Shown here: positions 1 to 6,383 of the stretch, piece after piece
Position numbering within the stretch: position 1 is the stretch's first letter
Layout of the letters: every line of letters starts with the position of its first letter
NCBI GenBank assembly: GCA_021205485.1
Contig: JAJPXK010000020.1
Location: forward strand, 1-9,066
DNA: 9,066 nt
Direction of reading: 5' to 3'
Origin: Clostridia bacterium
GTDB taxonomy: Bacteria > Bacillota > Clostridia > Christensenellales > Borkfalkiaceae
The notes under the pieces: generated by a model
What the model was told of the DNA's origin: nothing
Seen by the model: the letters and a program-made list of their open reading frames with translations, nothing else
Database searches by the model: none
Program-made: the position numbers and the translations under genes

Positions 1-4
1 TAAT

Positions 5-33
5 ATTATAATGAATAAAGCAAAGATTGTCAA
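5..33 (-). promoter_or_regulatory. Consensus sigma-A promoter reading out of the left edge
   Basis: On the minus strand TTGACA (28-33) and TATAAT (5-10) are separated by exactly 17 bases, a perfect match to the vegetative consensus in both hexamers. Transcription would start just outside the window, so the gene it serves is off the left edge. It lies downstream of the terminator at 81-146, so it marks the start of a separate transcription unit. Confidence 0.8.
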
Positions 34-80
34 TCGTTGGCGGCGTTTTTTAAAGTGAAAGACGGGTTAAATTTTTGCAA

Positions 81-146
81 CTAAAAAATAAAAGCTTTCC
101 CTTAAGAGTGTGCCTTGCCTCGGGCCCTTTTAAAGGGAAAACTTTT
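81..146 (-). terminator. Terminator of the DUF1540 gene
   Basis: Arms 90-103 and 133-146 pair over 14 positions around a 29-base loop. Read on the minus strand all positions pair, one as G-U. Read on the plus strand that position is a C-A mismatch, which favours minus-strand use. On the minus strand the stem is followed directly by ATTTTTT (83-89). The long loop is unusual for an intrinsic terminator; it contains GGGCCC and may fold further. Confidence 0.6.
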
Positions 147-193
147 GTTGTAACTACAAAATTAACGATAAATTTATGTTGTAAATATAAAGA

Positions 194-355
194 TTACAAT
201 ATATTATTTTCGTCTATAAAGCTTTCGCAGCAGGTGCAGTCCTCGCCTACGCAGCCGCAGCCTACGTGAATTTTAGAAAGGGTACAGTTACGCCCCTCGC
301 TGTTCCATTTGCAGTTTGCCACGTCGCAGGCGACGCCTATATTTATATTTTCCAT
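194..355 (-). CDS. DUF1540-type cysteine-rich miniprotein (53 aa)
   Basis: A 53-residue protein starting with ATG at 355, preceded at 5 bases by a textbook AGGAGG site (complement of about 361-366), and ending with TAA at 194-196. It has eight cysteines: C10, C15, C24, C33, C35, C40, C42 and C43. The N-terminal pattern (ACDVANC around residues 9-15, C24, then I-x-V at 29-31) and the C-terminal C-x-x-F ending (43-46) resemble DUF1540, a small domain of unknown function common in Clostridia. The spacing suggests metal binding, but that is inference. It has no signal peptide or membrane segment. It is transcribed divergently from rplI and followed by its own terminator-like hairpin. Being under 60 residues, it is easily missed by automatic callers. 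Confidence 0.85.
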   Translation of the reverse strand: MENINIGVACDVANCKWNSEGRNCTLSKIHVGCGCVGEDCTCCESFIDENNIL

Positions 356-390
356 ATAAACCTCCTTTTAAATTATTTTGCTCATATTCC

Positions 391-418
391 GCTATATTAT
401 GCGGGCGGGTATTGACAA
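391..418 (-). promoter_or_regulatory. Candidate promoter of the DUF1540 gene
   Basis: On the minus strand TTGTCA (413-418) is followed after 16 bases by TATAGC (391-396). The -35 element overlaps the -35 element of the rplI promoter on the other strand. The -10 is only a moderate match, so this is a tentative call. Confidence 0.35.
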
Positions 419-440
419 ACTCTTAAAAAAATATTAAAAT
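412..440 (+). promoter_or_regulatory. Promoter of rplI
   Basis: TTGACA (412-417), a 17-base spacer and TAAAAT (435-440) give a near-consensus sigma-A promoter. The predicted start near 447 leaves a leader of about 30 bases with an AGGTG ribosome-binding site at 466-470. Confidence 0.8.
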
Positions 441-475
441 AAAGGTACGAAAAAATAAAGGCTACAGGTGTTTAT

Positions 476-919
476 ATGAAAGTTATTTTATTGCAGGACG
501 TAAAAGGGCAGGGTAAAAAGGGCGAGGTGAAGGAAGTTAACGACGGTTACGCCCGCAACTACCTTTTCAAACATAAGCTCGCCGAAGAAGCTACGCCCGT
601 CAAACTCAACGATATAAAGCAAAAAAAGGCCGCCGCGGAATTTCACAAGGCCGAAGAACGCAAGGCGTATACGGCTATGGCCGCAGAGCTTAAGGGCAAG
701 AAATTTATTGTAAAGATAAAGGCGGGGGCAAACGGAAAGCTTTTCGGCTCGGTTACCGCGCAGAACGTCGCCGACTCTCTGTCCGCCGCGGGCTACGATA
801 TAGACAAGCGTAAGATAGTATTGTCGCAGCCGTTAAAAACTTTAGGCGACTACGATATAGAAATCAAACTTACCGAAGGCGTAACCGCAAAAGTCACCGT
901 AACGGTAGAAGCTGAGTAA
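476..919 (+). CDS. rplI: 50S ribosomal protein L9
   Basis: L9 binds 23S rRNA at the base of the L1 stalk and has two globular domains joined by a long helix. The 147-residue product has the full family architecture. The N-terminal domain (about 1-50) carries the L9 signature around residues 13-31 (GKKGEVKEVNDGYARNYLF). A charged, lysine-rich linker helix follows (about 43-74). The C-terminal domain (about 76-147) has the conserved GKLFGSVT segment at 87-94. The length is normal. The ATG start follows AGGTG by 5 bases. The gene stands alone with its own promoter and terminator. In many Bacillota rplI precedes the replicative helicase gene dnaB/dnaC, but here the next gene is rtcB on the opposite strand. 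Confidence 0.98.
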   Translation: MKVILLQDVKGQGKKGEVKEVNDGYARNYLFKHKLAEEATPVKLNDIKQKKAAAEFHKAEERKAYTAMAAELKGKKFIVKIKAGANGKLFGSVTAQNVADSLSAAGYDIDKRKIVLSQPLKTLGDYDIEIKLTEGVTAKVTVTVEAE

Positions 920-945
920 GTAAAAAAGTAAAAATCTGATGATTA

Positions 946-983
946 ATCCCTCCGCGGCGATTTCGCCGCAGAGGGATATTTTT
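946..983 (+). terminator. Terminator of rplI, possibly shared with rtcB
   Basis: Arms 946-959 and 964-977 form a 14-position stem with one C-A mismatch around an ATTT loop. It is followed by a T-run at 979-983. Read from the minus strand the mismatch becomes a pairing wobble, so the same hairpin may also stop the converging rtcB transcript. The minus-strand T-rich stretch starts about ten bases after the stem, so that role is weaker. Confidence 0.85.
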
Positions 984-1043
984 ATTAAAAGGTAAAGTTT
1001 TGCCTCCCGCGGGAAGCCGTAACTCCTGCAACGCCGCGTAGGG

Positions 1044-2279
1044 TTACCTGCGGCCGTCGCCTTCCGCTTTAAAATTATATACAGGCTTAATAATCTTTTC
1101 AACCTTCGCCGCGGGCTGAATGTTCTCTAAAATTTCGTCCATATTTTTATATGCCATAGGGCATTCGTCTATTGTCTTTTTGTTTGCAGAGGTGGTAAAA
1201 ATGCCTTCCATTTGCTCGCGGAACTGCTCTTCGGTAAAAAGATGCCTCGCCTCCGTCCTCGAATACTTCCTGCCCGCTCCGTGAGGGGCTGAAAAATTCC
1301 AGTCGGCGTTGCCTTTACCCGTACAGATAAGGCTTCCGTCCCTCATATTTATAGGAATAAGCAGCCTTTCGCCCTCTTTCGCCGAGACGGCGCCCTTGCG
1401 GATAATGCAGCTTTCAAGGTCTATATAGTTATGTATGGTTTCAAAGCGGGGGAAGTCGCCAGGCTTTTTGCCTGTAATAAAATTCACAATTATTTCGGCT
1501 ATGGCGGCCCTGTTATCGGCGGCAAATTGCTGGCATATCTTCATATCGTTGAGGTAATCAGAGTAATTCTTGCCAGTCAGGTAACATAATTCGGGAGGAA
1601 TGGTCGAGTTGAGGTCTTTAAATCTTTCATTGAGCTCAGAAATCAACATTTCTATGTCTTTTTCCCTTCCCGAACGCTTGCAGCCGTCTATAATTTTCTG
1701 CTTTTCCGTCTTGTAGTCGTCAAGGCCGCATAAATTCTGTATGGCGGTCCGCTGGTAAATTTCGGCCACCTGCTTGCCGAGATTGCGGCTCCCCGTGTGT
1801 ATAACAAGGTAGACGTTTCCGTCGTCGTCTTTGTCGAGTTCGATAAAATGGTTGCCGCCGCCAAGGGTGCCGAGGCTGCATTTTATCCTCGAGAGTTTGC
1901 CGACTTTATTAAGGCATTTCAACCCGTCAAGTTCCTCGCAAGGGGAGAGGGGGTGTCCTCTTACGTCAAAGCCTGAGGGAATATTTTTGCGTATCAGCTT
2001 ATCCAGGCCGTCAAAATCAACGGCAATTTTACCGAGTTCAACGGTAAGCATCCCGCAGCCGATATCCACGCCTACGATGTTAGGTATAACCATTTCTCCA
2101 AGGCTCGCGGTAAAGCCTATTACGCAGCCCGCCCCCGCATGCACGTCGGGCATTATCCGTATTTTCGCCCCTTTGGCAAAGGGCTGGTCGCATAAAGTTT
2201 TTATCTGGCTTAAGGCAGACTGTTCTATATCGTCCGTAAATATTTTCGCCGCAGCGTATTCGCCTGTAATTTTTATCAT
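1044..2279 (-). CDS. rtcB: RtcB-family RNA-splicing ligase
   Basis: RtcB joins RNA 2',3'-cyclic-phosphate (via 3'-phosphate) ends to 5'-OH ends using GTP and Mn2+; in bacteria it is linked to repair of cleaved RNA. Of 411 residues, the metal-site motifs are all present: PDVHAG 44-49, VDIGCGM 71-77 (metal cysteine C75), GGGNHFIE 140-147 and HTGSRNLG 161-168. HNYID lies at 283-287. The HGAGR motif at 333-337 holds the histidine expected to carry GMP (H333). The length fits bacterial RtcB. A GTG at 2288 gives three more residues, but GAGGTG (2286-2291) is a good ribosome-binding site 6 bases before ATG 2279, so ATG is preferred. No RtcA, release factor PrfH or RtcR regulator gene is adjacent. 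The gene converges on rplI. Confidence 0.95.
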   Translation of the reverse strand: MIKITGEYAAAKIFTDDIEQSALSQIKTLCDQPFAKGAKIRIMPDVHAGAGCVIGFTASLGEMVIPNIVGVDIGCGMLTVELGKIAVDFDGLDKLIRKNIPSGFDVRGHPLSPCEELDGLKCLNKVGKLSRIKCSLGTLGGGNHFIELDKDDDGNVYLVIHTGSRNLGKQVAEIYQRTAIQNLCGLDDYKTEKQKIIDGCKRSGREKDIEMLISELNERFKDLNSTIPPELCYLTGKNYSDYLNDMKICQQFAADNRAAIAEIIVNFITGKKPGDFPRFETIHNYIDLESCIIRKGAVSAKEGERLLIPINMRDGSLICTGKGNADWNFSAPHGAGRKYSRTEARHLFTEEQFREQMEGIFTTSANKKTIDECPMAYKNMDEILENIQPAAKVEKIIKPVYNFKAEGDGRR

Positions 2280-2297
2280 CTTATTCACCTCGCATAT

Positions 2298-2306
2298 ATT
2301 ATATCA
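2298..2306 (-). promoter_or_regulatory. Extended -10 promoter of rtcB
   Basis: On the minus strand TGATATAAT is a perfect extended -10 element (TATAAT at 2298-2303). No good -35 hexamer lies 16-18 bases upstream, only AT-rich sequence. The predicted start near 2291 would fall almost on the ribosome-binding site, leaving a leader of only about a dozen bases. Confidence 0.5.
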
Positions 2307-2349
2307 TACAAATTAACATAATATAAATACGCAATGTGATAAATATTTC

Positions 2350-2442
2350 TGACCCCTTTTTTAATGCAAAATAAAGCGGATAAACGGGAATATTACAGAT
2401 ATATTGTTGATAATTCCTTTAAAACAATGACCCCTTTTTATG
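2350..2442. repeat. Direct repeat pair TGACCCC-T(5-6)-A(1-2)-TG
   Basis: Copies at 2350-2366 and 2428-2442 share TGACCCCTTTTT exactly and then differ only by one T and one A in run length. They are 78 bases apart, in the same orientation, within the 218-base gap between ilvE and rtcB. On the rtcB strand the repeat reads AAAAAGGGGTCA and lies upstream of the rtcB promoter. The function is unknown; a protein-binding site is one possibility. Confidence 0.6.
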
Positions 2443-2457
2443 TACTTTGAAAGGCGT

Positions 2458-2485
2458 AAAAAATAAGGGGCGTAAAACGCCCCTT
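2458..2485 (-). terminator. Terminator of ilvE
   Basis: Nine perfect pairs (2465-2473 with 2477-2485; AAGGGGCGT arm) close a three-base loop. On the minus strand the stem is followed by ATTTTTT (2458-2464). It begins 12 bases after the ilvE stop codon, so ilvE and rtcB are likely separate transcripts. Confidence 0.9.
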
Positions 2486-2497
2486 CATATTTTTATG

Positions 2498-3520
2498 TTA
2501 TTTTATTTCCCTTATCCAGCCTTCGGGAGCTTCGATGGTTCCCATCTGTATGCCCGTAAGGGTGTCGTAAAGCTGCTTTGTAACTTCGCCCATGCTGTCC
2601 ATGCCTGAGGGCAGGCAGATTTCCCTGCCGTGGTCGTTGATCTTTCCTACGGGCGAAATTACCGCCGCCGTGCCGCAGAGTCCGCATTCGGCAAAGTCGT
2701 CAAGCTCGGCGAAGGCGACTTTTCTGTGTTCAACTTTAAGCCCTAAGTAGTGTTCGGCTACGTAGCAAATTGACCTTCTTGTAATGGAGGGCAGAATGGA
2801 ATCTGACAGGGGCGTTACAACCGTTTTGTCTTTGGTAATAAAGATAAAGTTGGCGCCGCCCGTCTCCTCGACGTAAGTCCTCGTGGCTGCGTCAAGGTAC
2901 ATGTTTTCGTCAAAGCCGTTGTTGTGCGCGTCAACTATGGCGTGCAGGCTCATAGCGTAGTTTAACCCCGCCTTGATGTGCCCCGTTCCGCGGGGGGCGG
3001 CTCTGTCAAAATCGCTGACCCTTATAACTATAGGTTTAACACCGCCTTTAAAGTAGGGCCCTACAGGCGTGCAGAACAGCCTGAACTGGTAGTCTTTTGC
3101 AGGTTTAACGCCTATAACTTCGGATGAGCCGTACATATACGGCCTTAAATAGAGGGTGGCCCCGCTGCCGTAGGGTGGTACGTAATCTTTGTTGGCCGCC
3201 ACAACCATATCCACGGCCTCTAAAAATCTTTCCTCGGGGAATACGGGCATCTCAAGCCTCTTCGCCGAGCAAACAAGCCTCTCGGCGTTGAGGTCGGGGC
3301 GGAAGGTGACAATCCTGCCGTCCGCCGTTGTGTACGCCTTAAGGCCTTCAAATACGGTCTGAGCGTACTGCAAAACGCCGGCGCATTCCGAAAGTACAAT
3401 TTTATCGTCGCCCGTAAGGCGGCCTTCGTCCCATTTTCCGTCTTTAAAATCGCTTACGTAGCGGTAAGGCGTTTTTAGATATGCAAAGCTTAAATTGCCC
3501 CAGTCAAGGTCAACGCTCAT
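2498..3520 (-). CDS. ilvE: Branched-chain amino acid aminotransferase
   Basis: This PLP enzyme (fold type IV) transfers the amino group between glutamate and the branched-chain 2-oxo acids, the last step of valine, leucine and isoleucine synthesis and the first of their breakdown. The 340-residue length and the motifs fit the longer class II BCAT group. FEGLKAY is at 57-63, the PLP lysine is K183 in GHIKAGLNYAMS (180-191), E219 lies in VEETGGANF, and GTAAVISPVG is at 283-292. ATG 3520 follows AGAGGT by 8 bases. It has its own consensus promoter and a terminator, so it appears monocistronic. The predicted leader is about 30 bases, too short for a T-box or attenuator. No other ilv or leu genes are nearby. 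The C279-G-L-C282 pair is not at the position of the redox CXXC of human BCAT. Confidence 0.97.
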   Translation of the reverse strand: MSVDLDWGNLSFAYLKTPYRYVSDFKDGKWDEGRLTGDDKIVLSECAGVLQYAQTVFEGLKAYTTADGRIVTFRPDLNAERLVCSAKRLEMPVFPEERFLEAVDMVVAANKDYVPPYGSGATLYLRPYMYGSSEVIGVKPAKDYQFRLFCTPVGPYFKGGVKPIVIRVSDFDRAAPRGTGHIKAGLNYAMSLHAIVDAHNNGFDENMYLDAATRTYVEETGGANFIFITKDKTVVTPLSDSILPSITRRSICYVAEHYLGLKVEHRKVAFAELDDFAECGLCGTAAVISPVGKINDHGREICLPSGMDSMGEVTKQLYDTLTGIQMGTIEAPEGWIREIK

Positions 3521-3555
3521 TTTGATTTACCTCTGAAAAATATTTATTATTGTTA

Positions 3556-3584
3556 ATTATACAACTAAGCATAGCCGTTGTCAA
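3556..3584 (-). promoter_or_regulatory. Consensus promoter of ilvE
   Basis: On the minus strand TTGACA (3579-3584), a 17-base spacer and TATAAT (3556-3561) match the vegetative consensus perfectly. The start would be near 3549, leaving about 30 bases before the ATG. Confidence 0.85.
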
Positions 3585-3593
3585 ACGTGTGGA

Positions 3594-3622
3594 TTGACAA
3601 AAAGCGACGTAAATGATAAAAT
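3594..3622 (+). promoter_or_regulatory. Promoter of the recX-birA-nnr operon
   Basis: TTGACA (3594-3599), 17 bases, then TAAAAT (3617-3622) with an upstream TG (3614-3615) that makes it an extended -10. It is back to back with the ilvE promoter; the two -35 hexamers are 9 bases apart. No Gram-positive LexA box (GAAC-N4-GTTC type) was seen here, so SOS control is not indicated. Confidence 0.8.
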
Positions 3623-3640
3623 AAATTAAACATAGTTATC

Positions 3641-3658
3641 AGGGAGGGCGATATTTTG
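3641..3658 (+). promoter_or_regulatory. Ribosome-binding site fixing the TTG start of recX
   Basis: AGGGAGGG (3641-3648) lies 7 bases before TTG 3656. The first in-frame ATG (3677) is 28 bases from this site, too far, so TTG is the likely start. Confidence 0.7.
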
Positions 3659-4264
3659 CCTGAGATTACCTCTATAATGCCTCAAAAAAACGATAAAAAC
3701 CGCTGCAGCGTCTATATAGACGGCAGGTTCTATTGCGGACTTACGTTAGAGGCGGCAGTAAAATTCCATCTTAAGGCGGGTATGACGGTAGAAAAGGATT
3801 TTCTCGATAAAATCCAGCTTGAAACGGATAAAAATACCGCCCTCGACAAGGCGTTGACGCACCTTTCGGCTACCCGCAAAACAGAAAAGCAGATAACAGA
3901 TTTTCTGAATAAAAAGGGGTATACGCAGACTGTATGCGACTATGTGCTGGAGAGGCTGAGATACTATAATTTTATAGACGATTACGCCTACTGCAGGGCC
4001 TACATCGCCGAATGTCGCGGCAAGGGCAAAAGGCTTATCGAGGCCGACCTTATAAAAAGGGGGGCAAAGAAAGAGGCGATAGAGCAAGCTTTATCAGAAA
4101 TCGAAGAGGACGACGGCGAGGCGAAAGCGGTAGCCGAAAAGTACCTGCGGGGCAAGGAGAGAACCAAAGAGAACGTGTATAAGGCGTTTAAGTACCTTCT
4201 GTCGCGGGGATACGGCTACGACACGGCAAAATCTGCCACCGAGGGGCTGGAGGACGACTTATGA
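3656..4264 (+). CDS. recX: Regulatory protein RecX
   Basis: RecX binds RecA filaments and tunes their activity in homologous recombination and the SOS response. The 202-residue product has the family layout. A short N-terminal extension (about 1-60) precedes tandem three-helix repeats. The first holds ALTHLSATRKTEKQITDFLNKKGY (about 67-90), followed by LRYYNFIDDYAYCRAYIAECR (about 101-121). The next repeats hold LIEADLIKRGAKKEAIEQAL and KYLLSRGYGYDTAKSA. Translation starts at TTG. recA is not in the window; recX is often adjacent to it in proteobacteria but commonly separate in Bacillota. The stop overlaps the birA start by 4 bases (ATGA), which suggests translational coupling. Confidence 0.9.
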   Translation: MPEITSIMPQKNDKNRCSVYIDGRFYCGLTLEAAVKFHLKAGMTVEKDFLDKIQLETDKNTALDKALTHLSATRKTEKQITDFLNKKGYTQTVCDYVLERLRYYNFIDDYAYCRAYIAECRGKGKRLIEADLIKRGAKKEAIEQALSEIEEDDGEAKAVAEKYLRGKERTKENVYKAFKYLLSRGYGYDTAKSATEGLEDDL

Positions 4265-4941
4265 AGGTTATCCGCCTTGAAAGCGTAGACAGCACCAATA
4301 ATTTTTTAAAGACGTACGCATCGGGCGGCGACGTTATAGCCGTAGCCGGGACGCAGACGGGCGGCAGGGGAACAAAGGGCAGAAGCTTTGTCTCCGACGC
4401 GGGCGGGCTGTATATTTCGATGCGGCGGGAGTATGAAAATTTCCCTGCCTCAAAAGCCTTTGAAATTATGATAAATTCCTGCGTCGCCGTGTGTAAAACT
4501 GTGGCTTTTTTCGGTGCGAAACCAGTAATAAGGTGGTCTAACGACGTTTTATGCGGCGGCAAAAAAATTTGCGGCACATTGATAGAAAATACCCTTTCAA
4601 ACGGCAATATATGCCGCTCAATCGTAGGCATAGGTCTCAACGTCACAAACGTTTTGCCAGAGGAATTGCAGCCGATAGCCACCACACTGTATAAAGAGAC
4701 GGGCAAACAAATACCTGTCGCCGAAGTTGAAGAAGTTTTAATACAAAATCTTCAAAAAAGCTATACAATACAGGACTATAAAGGGTATATAAACTGGTTC
4801 GGGCAGGACGTTGTATTAAAGTTTTCTGACAGGGAAGCAAGGGCTGCGGCCGTGGATATAGATAAGACGGGCAGGCTTGTCTGCATAATAGACGGCGAAA
4901 AAACGGCGGTAAGCTCCGCCGAAGTATCTTTAAGGTTTTAG
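4261..4941 (+). CDS. birA: Biotin--[acetyl-CoA-carboxylase] ligase, catalytic-only form
   Basis: The enzyme activates biotin with ATP and attaches it to the carrier lysine of biotin-dependent carboxylases. At 226 residues it is the short (class I) form, without the N-terminal helix-turn-helix that makes E. coli or B. subtilis BirA a repressor. Visible motifs are DSTNNF (10-15), the biotinyl-AMP loop GGRGTKGR (34-41), RWSNDV (91-96; usually K-W-P-N-D-V, so Pro is replaced by Ser), the conserved lysine K102 in KKICGTLIE, and GIGLNV (123-128). A small SH3-like C-terminal domain fills about 180-226. It overlaps recX by 4 bases and precedes nnr by 8 bases, so it sits in the middle of the operon. 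Autoregulation by DNA binding is not expected. Confidence 0.93.
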   Translation: MKVIRLESVDSTNNFLKTYASGGDVIAVAGTQTGGRGTKGRSFVSDAGGLYISMRREYENFPASKAFEIMINSCVAVCKTVAFFGAKPVIRWSNDVLCGGKKICGTLIENTLSNGNICRSIVGIGLNVTNVLPEELQPIATTLYKETGKQIPVAEVEEVLIQNLQKSYTIQDYKGYINWFGQDVVLKFSDREARAAAVDIDKTGRLVCIIDGEKTAVSSAEVSLRF

Positions 4942-4949
4942 GGGGCCAT

Positions 4950-6383
4950 ATGCAGCGTTATCTTACAAATTCGCAGATGCGTTCTGCCGACAATTACACA
5001 ATAAACACCCTCGGCGTTCCGTCCGAAACGCTTATGCGGAGGGCGGGGCTTGCCATCGCGGAAGAAGTTTTAGCTGTCGCGGATGGCAAAACAATCCTTG
5101 TTGTGTGCGGAACGGGCAACAACGGGGGCGACGGCTACGTCTGCTCGCAAATCCTCCTGCAAAAGGGTGTAAACGTAAGCGTGTACGCTATGCAGGGCAG
5201 GCTTTCGGCCGACTGCGAAAGGGAAAAACTCCGCTATACAGGCGGGTATTCCACGCAAATTTGCGGCGATATTATCGTGGACTGCCTTTTCGGCACGGGC
5301 CTTTGCCGCGAAGTCGGGGGCGAATACGCCGAGGTTATAAATAAAATCAACGCAAGCGGGGCGTACGTAATTTCCGCCGACATTCCGAGCGGCATAAACG
5401 GCGACAACGGCCTTAAGATGAATGTGGCCGTAAAGGCAAATTTAACAGTCGCCATAGCCGAGTACAAACTCGGATTTATCTTAGGCGACGGAATGGACTA
5501 TTGCGGCAAGGTTATAAAAAAAGACATAGGAATATGCCTTAACGAAGATACTTTTGCCGAGGTTTTTGAAGGGGAGGATATCGCGGAATTTTACCCCGCA
5601 AGGCCCCGCAATTCACATAAGGGAACGTTCGGTACGGCTACGCTTATATGCGGCTGTACAAAATACGTCGGGGCGGCGGTTCTCGCAACCGAGGCGGCGT
5701 TGCGTTCGGGCTGCGGGTATGTAAAACTCGACTGCTCCGCGGCAGTAAAAAGGACGGTGGCGCCCGCCCTTCCGCAGACGGTGTTTTCAAAATCGGATAA
5801 CTTAAAGTCAGACGCCATCGCCATAGGCATGGGCAGCGGGGTGAGCAAGAGCCTCTACGAAAAAATCTCGTACCTTCTCAAAAATTATACGGGAACGCTC
5901 ATCATTGACGCCGACGGCCTCAACACCCTCTCAAAATACGGCGTAAATATCCTGAAAGGCAAAAAGTGCGGCGTAATTTTAACCCCTCACGCCAAAGAAT
6001 TTTCCCGCCTTACGGGGATAGAGGTAAAGCAGATTTTATCCTCGCCCGTAGAGTACGCTCAAAAATTTTCTTCCGAATACGGCGTTACCCTTCTTTTAAA
6101 GGGGGCGGCTAGCGTGATCTGCGGCGACGGTAAGACGTATATAAACACAACAGGCTGCACGGCGCTTGCCAAAGCGGGCAGCGGGGATATGCTGTCGGGC
6201 TATATGTGCGGCGTTGCCGCGAGGGGAGTAAAGCCGCTGTACGCGGCGGTATGTTCGCAGTATATGCTCGGGCTCGCCGCCGAAATCGCCGCCGAAAAGT
6301 CAAACGAATATACGGCGATAGCGGGCGATATTCTGCAAAACCTTTCTGAGGCTGTTACAAGGACGATAAAATATAAAAATTAA
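4950..6383 (+). CDS. nnr: Bifunctional NAD(P)HX epimerase / NAD(P)HX dehydratase
   Basis: This metabolite-repair enzyme restores NAD(P)H from its hydrated forms: the N-terminal domain epimerises R- and S-NAD(P)HX, and the C-terminal domain dehydrates S-NAD(P)HX at the cost of ADP. At 477 residues it is the usual fused form. The epimerase (YjeF_N) domain, about 1-210, shows GTGNNGGDGYV (54-64), DCLFGTG (111-117) and SADIPSGING (142-151). The ribokinase-like dehydratase domain, about 220-475, shows NSHKGTFG (221-228), DADGLN (320-325), TPHAKEF (345-351), KGAAS (384-388) and AGSGD (409-413), with D413 the likely catalytic base. The usual G-N-P segment before this motif reads G-C-T here (402-404). 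The start uses GGGGG (4941-4945), which overlaps the birA stop. No strong terminator follows it. Confidence 0.96.
   Translation: MQRYLTNSQMRSADNYTINTLGVPSETLMRRAGLAIAEEVLAVADGKTILVVCGTGNNGGDGYVCSQILLQKGVNVSVYAMQGRLSADCEREKLRYTGGYSTQICGDIIVDCLFGTGLCREVGGEYAEVINKINASGAYVISADIPSGINGDNGLKMNVAVKANLTVAIAEYKLGFILGDGMDYCGKVIKKDIGICLNEDTFAEVFEGEDIAEFYPARPRNSHKGTFGTATLICGCTKYVGAAVLATEAALRSGCGYVKLDCSAAVKRTVAPALPQTVFSKSDNLKSDAIAIGMGSGVSKSLYEKISYLLKNYTGTLIIDADGLNTLSKYGVNILKGKKCGVILTPHAKEFSRLTGIEVKQILSSPVEYAQKFSSEYGVTLLLKGAASVICGDGKTYINTTGCTALAKAGSGDMLSGYMCGVAARGVKPLYAAVCSQYMLGLAAEIAAEKSNEYTAIAGDILQNLSEAVTRTIKYKN

Noticed and set aside
75..269. Plus-strand frame of 64 codons at the left end
   Set aside because: It starts at TTG without a ribosome-binding site, runs through the terminator hairpin and is antisense to the well-supported cysteine-rich gene at 194-355.
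1002..1017. Small GC hairpin downstream of rtcB
   Set aside because: Six-pair stem with a CGCG loop and no T-run on the minus strand; the hairpin at 946-977 is the better stop signal for rtcB.
842..1102. Minus-strand frame of 86 codons across the rplI-rtcB junction
   Set aside because: It overlaps the ends of both genes and passes through the rplI terminator; no ribosome-binding site and no recognisable motif.
1831..2316. Plus-strand frame of 161 codons antisense to rtcB
   Set aside because: Composition is that of a reverse-strand shadow of the conserved RtcB codons; no start signals or family motifs.
2364..2450. 28-codon plus-strand frame between rtcB and ilvE
   Set aside because: No ribosome-binding site before its ATG, and it covers the repeat region; likely chance.
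3521..3550. T-box or attenuator in the ilvE leader
   Set aside because: The consensus promoter leaves only about 30 leader bases, too short for a T-box or leader-peptide attenuator.
4188..4706. Minus-strand frame of 172 codons antisense to recX/birA
   Set aside because: Both genes on the plus strand have full family motifs; this frame has none and no ribosome-binding site.
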